A stretch of DNA of 64,000 nucleotides from Azoarcus sp031546845 (GTDB taxonomy: Bacteria; Pseudomonadota; Gammaproteobacteria; Burkholderiales; Rhodocyclaceae): positions 1 to 64,000 of the forward strand of contig JAVBJT010000006.1 of assembly GCA_031546845.1 (NCBI GenBank). The letters run 5' to 3'. Under the pieces are notes generated by a model. The model saw only the letters and a program-made list of their open reading frames with translations. It was not told where the DNA came from and searched no databases. Of this stretch, positions 1-8,527 are shown piece by piece (within the stretch, counting starts at the first letter, position 1; each line of letters starts with the position of its first letter). The position numbers and the translations under genes were made by a program.

Positions 1-870
1 GCCGACGCCTTTTCCGACATCTTCGGTGATCTTTTCGGCGGCGGCGGTGGCCGGCGTCCTGGCGGGGGCGGCCGCTCCAACGTCTATCGCGGCGCGGACC
101 TGCGCTACAACCTTGAAATCTCGCTGGAAGAAGCCGCGCGCGGCGCGGACAAAACCATCCGTATTCCCACCGTCGAGGAATGCGGCACCTGCCATGGCAG
201 CGGCGCCAAGCCCGGCACCCAACCCAAACCCTGCCCCACCTGCGGCGGCGCGGGCCAGGTACGCATACAGCAAGGCTTTTTCTCCATCCAGCAAACCTGC
301 CCTAAATGTCACGGCAGCGGTCGCGTCATCCCCGACCCGTGTTCAAGCTGCGGCGGCGCCGGACGGGTGAAGAAGCAAAAAACGCTGGAAGTGAAAATTC
401 CCGCCGGTATCGACGAAGGCATGCGCCTGCGTCATGCCGGGCATGGCGAACCGGGTGTCAATGGCGGCCCATCGGGCGATCTCTACGTCGAAATCCACAT
501 CCGCCAGCATTCGGTGTTCCAGCGCGACCACGACGATCTGCACTGTGAAATGCCGATCAGTTTCACCACCGCTGCCCTCGGCGGCGAGATCGAAATCCCG
601 ACGCTCGACGGTATGGCGCGACTCAAAATCCCCGCCGAAACCCAGAGCGGGCGCGTATTCCGCCTGCGTGGCAAGGGCATCAAGAACGTCCGCAGCCAGT
701 CTCATGGCGATCTCATGTGTCACGTTGTGGTGGAAACACCGGTCAATCTCACCGACCGCCAAAAGGAACTGTTGCGCGACTTCGAAAACGAATCGAGTAG
801 CGACACCGGCCGCCATAACCCGAAAGCCAAATCCTGGATGGACAAGGTACGCGACTTTTTTGCCACTTGA
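1..870 (+). CDS. dnaJ: Chaperone protein DnaJ, C-terminal part (5' end outside window)
   Basis: Reading frame 1 is open from the first base to a TGA at 868-870, giving the last 289 residues of DnaJ. The N-terminal J domain with its HPD motif lies outside the window. Visible are the end of the Gly/Phe-rich linker (DIFGDLFGGGG), then the four CxxCxGxG zinc-finger repeats starting at about fragment residue 61 (CGTCHGSG, CPTCGGAG, CPKCHGSG, CSSCGGAG), then the two beta-rich substrate-binding domains. DnaJ is the Hsp40 co-chaperone that delivers unfolded clients to DnaK and stimulates its ATPase in the cytoplasm. The C-terminus is of normal type. A weak 5-bp hairpin (GCCCG/CGGGC, about 878-900) follows the stop and may help end the transcript. 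Confidence 0.97.
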   Translation, partial: ADAFSDIFGDLFGGGGGRRPGGGGRSNVYRGADLRYNLEISLEEAARGADKTIRIPTVEECGTCHGSGAKPGTQPKPCPTCGGAGQVRIQQGFFSIQQTCPKCHGSGRVIPDPCSSCGGAGRVKKQKTLEVKIPAGIDEGMRLRHAGHGEPGVNGGPSGDLYVEIHIRQHSVFQRDHDDLHCEMPISFTTAALGGEIEIPTLDGMARLKIPAETQSGRVFRLRGKGIKNVRSQSHGDLMCHVVVETPVNLTDRQKELLRDFENESSSDTGRHNPKAKSWMDKVRDFFAT

Positions 871-945
871 GCCTCATGCCCGGGATCGGTATCGTCGGGC
901 TTGGCTTTGACCATGCTCACCGCCCTATCAACGCAAGGATTCGCC

Positions 946-2004
946 ATGTCTGAGCGCCTTACCCAACTGTTTGGCATCGAACTGCCGATCATCCAGGCGC
1001 CCATGCTCGGCGTTTCCACGCCGCGCCTGGCCGCCGCCGTCTGCGAAGCCGGCGGGCTGGGTTCGATCGCCATCAGCGGCAGCACCGCCGAACAGGCCCA
1101 CGCGTCCATTCGCGAACTACGCGGGCTAACCGCCAAGCCGTTCAACGTCAACGTGTTCTGCCATCGCCCGGCGTGCATGGACGCTGCGCGCGAAACAGCC
1201 TGGCTGGATTATCTGCGGCCCTTGTTCGCGGAATTCGATGCCACGCCGCCAACGCATTTGCGCAACATCTACCCCAGCTTCTTGGAAAGTCCGGATCTGT
1301 TGCCCATGCTGCTGGAAGAACGGCCGGCGGTAGCCAGTTTTCACTTCGGCACACCACCGAAAGAACAGGTACGCGCGTTGCAAAGCGCCGGTATCCGGGT
1401 AATCGCCACCGCTACCACACCCGAGGAAGCGGCCTTGCTGGAAGCAGCCGGCGTAGACGCGCTGGTGGCGCAAGGCTTCGAGGCTGGCGGCCATCGTGGC
1501 GTGTTCGCGCCGGAAAAAGGCGACGCCCTGCTTGGCACCCTCGCCCTGGTGCGCCTGCTCTCCGCGCGAGGCACGCTGCCGGTCATCGCGGCCGGCGGCA
1601 TCATGGATGGAATGGGGATTCGCGCCGCATTGGAATTGGGCGCCGACGCGGTACAGATGGGCACGGCCTTTGTTCTTTGCCCGGAATCCTCGGCCAACAC
1701 GGCCTACCGCGAGGCGTTGAAAAGCGCGCGCGCCACCCGTACGGCAGTCACTCGAACGGTGTCAGGGCGCGACGCGCGTGGCCTGCCGAATCGCCTGTTC
1801 CTCGATCCAGCCGTACCGGGCACACCACCGCTGCCGGACTATCCGCTGGTCTATGACGCCACCAAAGCCCTGCAAGCCGCCGCACAGGCCAAGGGCTGCA
1901 ACGATTTCGCCGCTAAATGGGCGGGACAAGGAGCCGCGCTGGCGCGAGAAATGCCCGCTGCAGAACTGGTGCGAACCCTCACGAAAGAATGGCGCGGTTT
2001 TTAA
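946..2004 (+). CDS. Nitronate monooxygenase (2-nitropropane dioxygenase family)
   Basis: A 352-residue FMN-dependent TIM-barrel protein of the nitronate monooxygenase family, which oxidises alkyl nitronates such as propionate-3-nitronate to nitrite and aldehyde. Family signs are the N-terminal IELPIIQAPMLGVS segment, a GFEAGGHRG segment in the middle, and the phosphate-binding AAGGIMDGMG followed by GADAVQMGTAF. The frame stays open upstream to 901, but the ATG at 946 has AAGGAT five to six bases upstream and starts the usual family N-terminus (MSERLTQLFGIELP), so I chose it. The gene stands alone between dnaJ and a binding-protein gene. The physiological substrate cannot be read from sequence; some members are enoyl-reductase-like flavoproteins. 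Confidence 0.9.
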   Translation: MSERLTQLFGIELPIIQAPMLGVSTPRLAAAVCEAGGLGSIAISGSTAEQAHASIRELRGLTAKPFNVNVFCHRPACMDAARETAWLDYLRPLFAEFDATPPTHLRNIYPSFLESPDLLPMLLEERPAVASFHFGTPPKEQVRALQSAGIRVIATATTPEEAALLEAAGVDALVAQGFEAGGHRGVFAPEKGDALLGTLALVRLLSARGTLPVIAAGGIMDGMGIRAALELGADAVQMGTAFVLCPESSANTAYREALKSARATRTAVTRTVSGRDARGLPNRLFLDPAVPGTPPLPDYPLVYDATKALQAAAQAKGCNDFAAKWAGQGAALAREMPAAELVRTLTKEWRGF

Positions 2005-2201
2005 GCGCGATAACAGCAAGCTAGACGGCAGACCCGGAGAAAATATTCCCGCTATACTGCGCCGTGGAGATGGCGGCTCAAAAAACGCAGCGCACTGCGT
2101 ATAAGACATAGAACGAACCATAGAGAACACCCTCCCCTGGTTCGTGCGCGGAATGCGGCTATTGCGGAAACATCCATCCGCCCTTGATATCCGGAGACCG
2201 C

Positions 2202-3338
2202 ATGAAACTACCACGCACCTTGGCGATTGCCGCCATATCGGCCGTCGTACTGTTTTTCGCCATTCCCGGCCTCGCCCAACAAGGTGTCACCGCCGATACC
2301 ATAACGCTCGGCCATTCCGGCCCCAGCACCGGCCCGCTGGCTGAATTGGGCAAGGAATATCTTTCCGGCGCCATCCTTTATTTCGACCAGATCAATGCCA
2401 ATGGCGGCATACATGGCCGCCGTATCCGCATCGCCGCCCTCGACGACGCTTACGACCCCGAACGAGCAGCGGAAAACGCACGCAGACTCATCGACGAACA
2501 GCAGGCTTTCGCCCTTTTCGGTTGTTTTGGCACAGGCCCCAGCCTCAAGATAATCCCAATCGCCAGCGCTGCGAAAATTCCTTTTTTTGCTCCCTACACC
2601 GGTGCCGATGCGCTACGCGAACCACTCAACCCCTATGTATTCCACGTTCGCGCCTCATACCGGCAGGAAATCGAAAAAATCGTCGAACACCTGGCCAAGC
2701 TCGGTGTGCGGGCCATCGTCGTCGTCCACCATACCGATCCTTTCGGCCAGGCCGGTCTTGACGCCGCCACCAGCGCGCTGACTCGACACGGCCTGACGCC
2801 AGCCGCGGCCATTCCCATCTCATCCAGCGGCAGCGATGCCGCCGAGGCTGTAAGTAAAATAACCGCGGTCCACCCGGCCGCGGTCATCATGATTACCGCG
2901 GGAAACAGCTCGGTCGCACTTCTGCGCGCGCTACGTCAGACCGACCAGCAACCGATGCTTTACGGCCTATCGGTTATCGGCAGCCGGCAAATCATCAGCG
3001 AGCTTGGCGAAAACGCGCACGGCCTCGCAATCGCCCAGGTCGTACCGTCGCCATTCAGGCTCGATTACCCGATCGTGCGCAATTACCGCCGCGCCGCGGA
3101 CAAAACCGCCCAGCCTTATTCCTATCCCGCGCTGGAAGGCTATCTCACCGCGCATGCCTTTGCCGAAGCCCTGCGCCGCGCTGGCCGCGATCTCGACCGC
3201 GACCGCTTGCGCAGCGCGCTGGAAAGCCTGAATGGATGGGACGCGGGAGGACTGCGATTCAATTTTTCATCGCGCCGTCACGATGCGCTCGACTATGTCG
3301 ACCTAACGGTAATCAGCCACGGGCGCTTTGCCAACTAG
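2202..3338 (+). CDS. ABC transporter periplasmic substrate-binding protein (Leu/Ile/Val-type, Peripla_BP_6)
   Basis: A 378-residue exported protein. A signal peptide is clear: MKLP, a hydrophobic core to about residue 22, and cleavage near GLAQQ. The mature part begins with the family-typical TITLGHSGPSTGPLAELG and continues with IRIAALDDAYDPERAAENARRL, matching type I periplasmic binding proteins of the LivJ/LivK and urea/amide-binding group. It should bind a small amino-acid-like ligand and hand it to an ABC permease, but no permease or ATPase gene is nearby, so it is an orphan here. The ATG at 2202 has a GGAG six to ten bases upstream; the frame also starts at 2184 without a better site. 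Ligand unknown; a sensory or stand-alone role is possible. Confidence 0.88.
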   Translation: MKLPRTLAIAAISAVVLFFAIPGLAQQGVTADTITLGHSGPSTGPLAELGKEYLSGAILYFDQINANGGIHGRRIRIAALDDAYDPERAAENARRLIDEQQAFALFGCFGTGPSLKIIPIASAAKIPFFAPYTGADALREPLNPYVFHVRASYRQEIEKIVEHLAKLGVRAIVVVHHTDPFGQAGLDAATSALTRHGLTPAAAIPISSSGSDAAEAVSKITAVHPAAVIMITAGNSSVALLRALRQTDQQPMLYGLSVIGSRQIISELGENAHGLAIAQVVPSPFRLDYPIVRNYRRAADKTAQPYSYPALEGYLTAHAFAEALRRAGRDLDRDRLRSALESLNGWDAGGLRFNFSSRRHDALDYVDLTVISHGRFAN

Positions 3339-3359
3339 CCAACCGGGCAGGTGCTGTAT

Positions 3360-4748
3360 TTATGCGCGCCGCCAACTGGTTCCCGTGGCGGCGTCTTCGA
3401 GCACGATGCCCGCGGTGAGCAGATCGGTCCGGATACGGTCGGCCTCGGCGTAATTTTTCGCTTTTTTCGCCGCTGTGCGCTCCGCTATCAGCCGTTCTAT
3501 TTCCACGGTTTGAAGTCCATCCTGACTGGGTGCGCCTGCTTGCAGAAAAACCTGCGGGTCGCGTTCGAGCAGGCCAAGTACGCCGCCAAGCGCACGCAGT
3601 TGCGTGGCAAGCGCGTCCGAAGCGCCGCGATTGACCTCGTTGGCCAGATCGAACAGCACGGCAACCGCCTCGGCCGTGTTGAAATCGTCATTCATCGCCG
3701 CCTTGAAACGCTGCGCATGCGCCTCATTCCAATCCACCACGGCGATTCTGCTTTCCGCCGGTACGTTTTTCAGCGCGGTATACAGGCGCGTCAGCGCATG
3801 GCGCGCATCGTCCAAGTGGGCGTCGGAATAATTCAACGGACTACGGTAATGGGCGCGCAGGATGAAAAAGCGCACCACCTCGGCGTCGTAGCGCTGCAGC
3901 ACATCGCGGATAGTGAAAAAATTGCCCAAGGATTTGGACATTTTCTCGTTGTCGACGCGCACAAACCCGTTGTGCATCCAGTAATTGACGAAGGTGCCGC
4001 CATGCGCGCCTTCCGACTGGGCGATTTCGTTCTCGTGATGCGGAAACTGCAAATCCTGCCCGCCGCCATGAATATCGAAATGCGTGCCAAGTAAATCAGA
4101 ACTCATCGCCGAGCACTCGATATGCCAGCCTGGACGCCCATCGCCCCAAGGGGAGGCCCACTTCGCCTCGACCGGCTCTCCCGCTTTAGCGTGCTTCCAC
4201 AACACAAAATCGAGCGGATCGTTTTTTCCCCCGGCAATTTCCACGCGCTCCCCGGCGCGCAGTTCATCGAGCGATTTACCCGAAAGCCGGCCATAGCCGG
4301 GAAATTTACGTACCGAATAGCAGACGTCGCGGTTGGCGGCGATGTAAGCCAGACCTTTGGCGTGCAAACGCTCGATCAGGCCCTGCATGCTGTTCACGTA
4401 ATCGGTGGCGCGCGGCTCATGATCCGGCGGCAGCACGCCAAGCGCGGCGGCATCCTCGTGCATGGCGGAGATGAAGCGATCAGTCAGCGCGCGCAGCGTT
4501 TCGCCGTTTTCCTGTGCGCGGCGAATGATCTTGTCATCGATATCGGTGATATTGCGCACGTAGGTCACGGCGTAACCGCTTGCCCGCAACCAGCGCGCAA
4601 CCATGTCGAACACCACCATCACGCGGGCATGGCCGAGGTGGCAGTAGTCGTACACCGTCATGCCGCATACGTACATCCGTACCTTGCCCGCGTCGATGGG
4701 GCGGAAATCCTGCTTGTTGCGGGAAAGCGAATTGTAAATCGAGAGCAT
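3360..4748 (-). CDS. cysS: Cysteine--tRNA ligase
   Basis: A 462-residue class I aminoacyl-tRNA synthetase that charges tRNA-Cys with cysteine in the cytoplasm. The HIGH-type motif is HLGH at residues 37-40, the first zinc-ligand cysteine is C28 in YVCGMTVYD, later zinc ligands lie in WHIECSAMS and FPHHENEIAQ, and the KMSKS loop is intact (KMSKSLGNFF). The DALR-like C-terminal region and the C-terminal RLIAERTAAKKAKNYAEADR segment are present, and the length matches the bacterial family (about 460). It is a monocistronic minus-strand gene. Upstream, between 4816 and about 4985, lies a predicted structured RNA with an intrinsic terminator that could act as an attenuated leader for cysS. Confidence 0.98.
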   Translation of the reverse strand: MLSIYNSLSRNKQDFRPIDAGKVRMYVCGMTVYDYCHLGHARVMVVFDMVARWLRASGYAVTYVRNITDIDDKIIRRAQENGETLRALTDRFISAMHEDAAALGVLPPDHEPRATDYVNSMQGLIERLHAKGLAYIAANRDVCYSVRKFPGYGRLSGKSLDELRAGERVEIAGGKNDPLDFVLWKHAKAGEPVEAKWASPWGDGRPGWHIECSAMSSDLLGTHFDIHGGGQDLQFPHHENEIAQSEGAHGGTFVNYWMHNGFVRVDNEKMSKSLGNFFTIRDVLQRYDAEVVRFFILRAHYRSPLNYSDAHLDDARHALTRLYTALKNVPAESRIAVVDWNEAHAQRFKAAMNDDFNTAEAVAVLFDLANEVNRGASDALATQLRALGGVLGLLERDPQVFLQAGAPSQDGLQTVEIERLIAERTAAKKAKNYAEADRIRTDLLTAGIVLEDAATGTSWRRA

Positions 4749-4815
4749 GGACCGTCAGCTTGAAAGACACGCGGCCGGCGAGCCCTGTCGGCATCGACCA
4801 CGCCACGTAAAGCAT

Positions 4816-4840
4816 AAAAAAACAGAACCCGCAGGTTCCG
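4816..4840 (-). terminator. Intrinsic terminator between the 4.8-5.0 kb promoter region and cysS
   Basis: Read on the minus strand, CGGAACC and GGTTCTG can form a 7-bp stem (one G-U pair) with a TGCG loop, directly followed by seven T residues (4822-4816). It lies 68 bases upstream of the cysS start and faces cysS. It therefore either ends an independent small RNA or attenuates cysS read-through. Confidence 0.7.
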
Positions 4841-4922
4841 CCTTGTTCGTTGTTCAGCCTACCTCAACCCGTTCTACCTGCCCCACTTTTACCCATTCGG
4901 CGTTTGCCGCGAACAAGGTCGA

Positions 4923-4951
4923 TTGTGGGAGACTCTGGGTCTTGGTAAAAT
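4923..4951 (+). promoter_or_regulatory. Sigma-70-type promoter for the TPR / L,D-transpeptidase block
   Basis: TTGTGG (4923-4928), a 17-base spacer, then TAAAAT (4946-4951). It points at the plus-strand gene starting at 5002. It overlaps, on the opposite strand, the predicted RNA upstream of cysS. Confidence 0.5.
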
Positions 4952-5001
4952 GTTCGGTTTGGTTATTGGCACATTCCCTGAGAATCCACGTAGTATAACA
5001 T

Positions 5002-6102
5002 ATGAGAATTTGCCTCTCCTCGGCCCTGGGCGCGTTAGCGCTGCTCATAAGCGCCGCTTCCGTATCGGCGGCCGAAAGCGTCGCGGAAATACAGTCCCTG
5101 CTCCGTCAAGGCAAACCCGCCGAAGCGTTGGCGCAGGCCGACAGCCTGACCAACAAAAACGCGAACGACTCACAGGCGCGTTTCCTCAAAGGCGTTGCCT
5201 TGACCGAAATGGGCCGCGCGAACGAAGCCATCGCGGTTTTCCTCAAGCTGACCCAGGATTTCCCCTCGCTGCCTGAGCCGTACAACAATCTTGCCGTACT
5301 CTACGCCCGGCAAAACCAGTACGACAAAGCACGCAGCACCTTGGAAGCGGCCATCCGCACACATCCAAGTTACGCCATCGCCCATCAAAACCTGGGGGAT
5401 CTCTACGCGCAACTGGCCAATCAAGCCTACGGCAAGGCGCTACAGATCGACAACGGTCGTGGCGAGCCGCCGCAGTCCCAACTGGCGCTAATTACCGAGA
5501 TTGCCCCTGCCCCCCGCCCGCTGGTGGTCGCATCAAGCACCATTCAACCCCCCGTGCCTCCAGCCATGCCGGCCATCAAACCGATAGAAAAGGCCTTGCC
5601 GGCGGAAAAACCCTCGCCGATAGAGAAACCCCCACCGATAGCGGCCATCCCGCCACCGCCACCTCCGCCCGTACAACCGACACCAATACCGGAGCCGGCT
5701 CAACCCGCCACGCCGCCCAAGCCCCCCGCACCCCCTCCCTCCATGACGGCGGAAACCACGAGCGCCGACACTGCCGTATTGCAAGCCGCGAAGGATTGGG
5801 CGAAAGCCTGGTCCGCCAAGGACGCGAAAGCGTATCTGTCATACTACGACCGCGATTTCGACGTGCCGGACAAACGCTCCCGCCAGGACTGGGAACGCGA
5901 ACGCGAGCAGCGACTCGGTAAAGGTGGCCCGATTTCAGTTGAGTTGGAAAACCCTCGTGTCACCATCGACGGGGATCGTGCTACCGTGCGTTTCCGCCAG
6001 CACTATCGTTCCTCCGGTTTCAGCGGTTCGACGGCCAAAACACTGGAATTTGTTCGCCGGGGCGAGCGCTGGCGCATCTATCGCGAACTGATCGGCAATT
6101 GA
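5002..6102 (+). CDS. Exported TPR protein with proline-rich linker and C-terminal Cds6/SnoaL-like domain
   Basis: A 366-residue protein with a signal peptide (MRICLSSALGALALLISAASVSA). Residues about 25-155 form tetratricopeptide repeats (EPYNNLAVLYARQNQYDKA, YAIAHQNLGDLYAQLA). Residues about 165-255 are a proline-rich linker (PPPPPPPVQP), and residues about 260-366 form an NTF2-like domain of the Cds6/SnoaL type (AKDWAKAWSAKDAKAYLSYY). The next gene, an L,D-transpeptidase, carries a homologous C-terminal domain, and the two genes are only 10 bases apart. Together they suggest a periplasmic pair acting on peptidoglycan or on wall-attached proteins. There is no obvious Shine-Dalgarno sequence before the ATG at 5002, but the signal peptide begins there. 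Exact role unknown. Confidence 0.8.
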   Translation: MRICLSSALGALALLISAASVSAAESVAEIQSLLRQGKPAEALAQADSLTNKNANDSQARFLKGVALTEMGRANEAIAVFLKLTQDFPSLPEPYNNLAVLYARQNQYDKARSTLEAAIRTHPSYAIAHQNLGDLYAQLANQAYGKALQIDNGRGEPPQSQLALITEIAPAPRPLVVASSTIQPPVPPAMPAIKPIEKALPAEKPSPIEKPPPIAAIPPPPPPPVQPTPIPEPAQPATPPKPPAPPPSMTAETTSADTAVLQAAKDWAKAWSAKDAKAYLSYYDRDFDVPDKRSRQDWEREREQRLGKGGPISVELENPRVTIDGDRATVRFRQHYRSSGFSGSTAKTLEFVRRGERWRIYRELIGN

Positions 6103-6112
6103 GGGGCAGCGC

Positions 6113-7324
6113 TTGGGTGTTCGAACCTATTTCCTTGTTCATGCAAAAGGGCTACTTGTTGCCCTGGCTTTGACCTGGCTGGCGCCATCGCCCGCATGGG
6201 CCGCTCCGTCGGATCGGCGAGTGTCCGATGCCGGACCGGAAGCAGCACTGCAAGTCATCTTCGGCGAAATCGAGGCCAACCGCCTCGACGCCGCGCTAGA
6301 CCGCACCGAAGCCTTACTTCAGGCCTACCCGAAATTCCGCCTTGCCTACCTGATCAAGGGCGATCTGCTGCTGGCGCGCGCGCGGCCGCTATCGGCTTTC
6401 GGCAACGCCAACGGATCGCCGCAAGAACTCGAGGATTTGCGCGAGGAAGCACGCGCGCGCCTGCTCGCCTATCGTGACCGCCCCCCGCAGGATTACGTGC
6501 CGCGCTACCTGCTGCAAATGGGCCCGGAACAGCGTTACGCGATCGTGGTCGATACCCAGCGCGCGCGCCTCTACGTTTATCGCAACGACGACGGCAAACC
6601 GCGTTTCGTGGCCGATTTCTACGCCAGCCACGGCAAGGCCGGCGCGGACAAAGTTCGTGAGGGCGATAACCGCACCCCCCTGGGCGTCTATTACATTACG
6701 TCCTTCATCTCGCCCGCGCGCCTGCCCGACCTCTACGGTAGCGGCGCTTTTCCCATCAATTATCCGAACGACTGGGACAAACGCCTCGGCCGCACCGGCC
6801 ACGGGATCTGGCTGCACGGCACGCCGAGCGACACTTATTCCCGGCCGCCGAAGACCTCCGAGGGGTGCGTCGTCCTGACCAATGCCGACCTCCTCAACCT
6901 GGCGAGTTACATCGAGCCGGGCTTCACGCCGGTCATCATCAGCAACGAGATCGAATGGCTGTCGCTCGACGACTGGCAATCCCAACGCACCAGCCTCAAC
7001 GAAGCCATCGAAACCTGGCGGCACGACTGGGAAAGCCTCGACGTCGAACGCTATCTGTCTCATTACTCGCGCGATTTTCGCAGCGACAGCCTGGATTACG
7101 CCGGCTGGGTCGCACAGAAGCGGCGTGTGGCCGGCAGCCGCAGCTGGATCAAGGTCGGCGTGGACAAACTCAGCATGTTCCGTAACCCCGGCAAGGACGA
7201 ACTGGTCGTCGTTACCTTCGAACAGGAATACCGCAGCGACGGTCACGTCGACAAAATGCGCACGCGCCAGTACTGGAACCGCGAAAACGACCGCTGGCGG
7301 ATCGCTTTCGAAGGTGCGGCCTGA
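6113..7324 (+). CDS. L,D-transpeptidase (YkuD family) with C-terminal Cds6/SnoaL-like domain
   Basis: A 403-residue exported enzyme. The start is a TTG at 6113 with GAGGGG six bases upstream, and the hydrophobic signal sequence (LLVALALTWLAPSPAWA) follows about 13 residues in. The YkuD catalytic region holds His235 in GIWLHGTPSD and the nucleophile Cys252 in SEGCVVLTNADL, the usual HGT...SxGC pattern. L,D-transpeptidases make 3-3 crosslinks in peptidoglycan or attach proteins or D-amino acids to the stem peptide in the periplasm. Residues about 290-403 repeat the fold of the C-terminal domain of the upstream TPR protein (WRHDWESLDVERYLSHYSRDF). It is probably co-transcribed with that gene. 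Confidence 0.9.
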   Translation: MGVRTYFLVHAKGLLVALALTWLAPSPAWAAPSDRRVSDAGPEAALQVIFGEIEANRLDAALDRTEALLQAYPKFRLAYLIKGDLLLARARPLSAFGNANGSPQELEDLREEARARLLAYRDRPPQDYVPRYLLQMGPEQRYAIVVDTQRARLYVYRNDDGKPRFVADFYASHGKAGADKVREGDNRTPLGVYYITSFISPARLPDLYGSGAFPINYPNDWDKRLGRTGHGIWLHGTPSDTYSRPPKTSEGCVVLTNADLLNLASYIEPGFTPVIISNEIEWLSLDDWQSQRTSLNEAIETWRHDWESLDVERYLSHYSRDFRSDSLDYAGWVAQKRRVAGSRSWIKVGVDKLSMFRNPGKDELVVVTFEQEYRSDGHVDKMRTRQYWNRENDRWRIAFEGAA

Positions 7325-7374
7325 ACACCCCTAATCCCCCTAAAACCCCTTCTGCACCTTCCCACGGAGATCAC

Positions 7375-7968
7375 ATGAAACGCCTGCTTGCCTTTTTTGC
7401 GCTATTCGCCTGCCTGAGCACGGTCGCGGTGGCCAACCCTTATGTCGAGCTGCAAACCAATCAGGGCAACATCGTCATCGAACTGTACGAAAAAGAAGCG
7501 CCCAAATCGGTCGCCAATTTCCTCCAGTACGTCAAGGACGGCCATTACAAAGACACCATCTTCCACCGCGTCATCAGCGGCTTCATGATCCAAGGCGGCG
7601 GTTTCGATGCCGACATGAAACAGAAACCCACCCGCGAGCCGATCGAAAACGAAGCGAAAAATGGCTTGAAGAACGAAATCGGCACGCTCGCAATGGCGCG
7701 CACCCAAGCGCCGCATTCCGCCAGTTCCCAGTTTTTCATCAACATCGCCAACAACGGCTTTCTTGACTATCCGGGCAAGGACGGTTGGGGCTATGCCGTA
7801 TTCGGCAAGGTAGTGAGCGGTATGGATGTTGTCGACAAAATCGCCGCCGTGCCAACCCGTAACGCCGGTCCTTTTCAGAACGTACCCGCCGAACCAGTCG
7901 TGATCCGTGCGGCAAATATTCTTAAAGTAGCCCCCGCGCCCTCCCCCGCCGCGGCGAGCAAGCCCTGA
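7375..7968 (+). CDS. ppiA: Periplasmic peptidyl-prolyl cis-trans isomerase, cyclophilin type
   Basis: A 197-residue cyclophilin with a signal peptide (MKRLLAFFALFACLSTVAVA), so it should work in the periplasm on proline bonds of exported proteins. The active-site signature is intact: IFHRVISGFMIQGG with the catalytic Arg, then SSQFFINIANN. The loop arrangement and the size without signal (about 177) fit the short bacterial cyclophilins. GGAG lies seven bases before the ATG. A cytosolic paralogue follows 33 bases after the stop. The C-terminal tail is Ala/Pro-rich and not conserved. Confidence 0.95.
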   Translation: MKRLLAFFALFACLSTVAVANPYVELQTNQGNIVIELYEKEAPKSVANFLQYVKDGHYKDTIFHRVISGFMIQGGGFDADMKQKPTREPIENEAKNGLKNEIGTLAMARTQAPHSASSQFFINIANNGFLDYPGKDGWGYAVFGKVVSGMDVVDKIAAVPTRNAGPFQNVPAEPVVIRAANILKVAPAPSPAAASKP

Positions 7969-8001
7969 CCATTCCGCCGCATCTACAAGGAGATCCCCTT
8001 C

Positions 8002-8496
8002 ATGGCAGTCAAGTTGCACACCAATTTCGGCGTTATCACCCTTGAACTGAACGCGGAAAAGGCGCCGGTCACGGTCGAAAATTTCCTCGCCTACGTTCAG
8101 GCTGGTCATTACGACAACACCATTTTCCATCGTATCATCGACGGCTTCATGATTCAGGGCGGCGGCTTCGAGCCCGGCATGACGCAAAAAGCGACACGCG
8201 ATCCGATCAAGAACGAAGCCGACAACGGCCTCAAGAACGAACACGGCACCGTCGCCATGGCGCGCACCCAAGCGCCGCATTCGGCCTCCGCGCAGTTCTT
8301 CATCAACGTCGCCGACAACGATTTCCTCAACCATCGCTCACCCGACACCCAAGGCTGGGGTTATTGCGTATTCGGTAAGGTCAGCGACGGTCTCGACGTG
8401 GTCGATGCCATCCGCGCCGTCAAAACCGGCTCCAGTGGTTTTCACCAGGATGTACCGCGCGAGGATGTGATCATCGAGCGCGCCGAAGTTGTCTGA
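8002..8496 (+). CDS. ppiB: Cytoplasmic peptidyl-prolyl cis-trans isomerase B, cyclophilin type
   Basis: A 164-residue cyclophilin lacking a signal peptide, closely matching E. coli PpiB in length. It catalyses cis-trans isomerisation of X-Pro bonds in the cytosol. Core motifs are NTIFHRIIDGFMIQGGGFE, ARTQAPHSASAQFFINVADN and GWGYCVFGKV. It shares long identical stretches with the exported cyclophilin directly upstream, so the two are tandem paralogues split between compartments. An AAGGAG lies 11-16 bases upstream of the ATG. Confidence 0.96.
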   Translation: MAVKLHTNFGVITLELNAEKAPVTVENFLAYVQAGHYDNTIFHRIIDGFMIQGGGFEPGMTQKATRDPIKNEADNGLKNEHGTVAMARTQAPHSASAQFFINVADNDFLNHRSPDTQGWGYCVFGKVSDGLDVVDAIRAVKTGSSGFHQDVPREDVIIERAEVV

Positions 8497-8527
8497 CGCA
8501 CCGCAGATTAGCGATACCGTAGCGCCG

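Larger units (their letters stand above)
4816..4985 (-). ncRNA. Predicted structured small RNA or cysS leader, about 170 nt
   Basis: An extended -10 box, TG-T-TATACT, lies on the minus strand at 4992-5000, predicting a start near 4985. The transcript would run to the intrinsic terminator at 4816. Within it, CCTTGTTCG (minus strand, 4918-4910) is exactly complementary to CGAACAAGG (4849-4841), closing a domain of about 60 nt that itself contains a CGGC/GCCG hairpin. No convincing open reading frame starts inside; the only start codon near the 5' end gives ATG-TGC-CAA-TAA (Met-Cys-Gln). I do not recognise an RNA family: it lacks the tmRNA, SRP RNA and RNase P signatures and does not fit 6S RNA. 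It could be a free sRNA or a leader controlling cysS. Confidence 0.4.

Noticed and set aside
4816..4985. 6S RNA or T-box in front of cysS
   Set aside because: The 6S core sequence and end-to-end pairing are missing, and no T-box sequence or specifier loop is visible; T-boxes are also largely a Gram-positive device.
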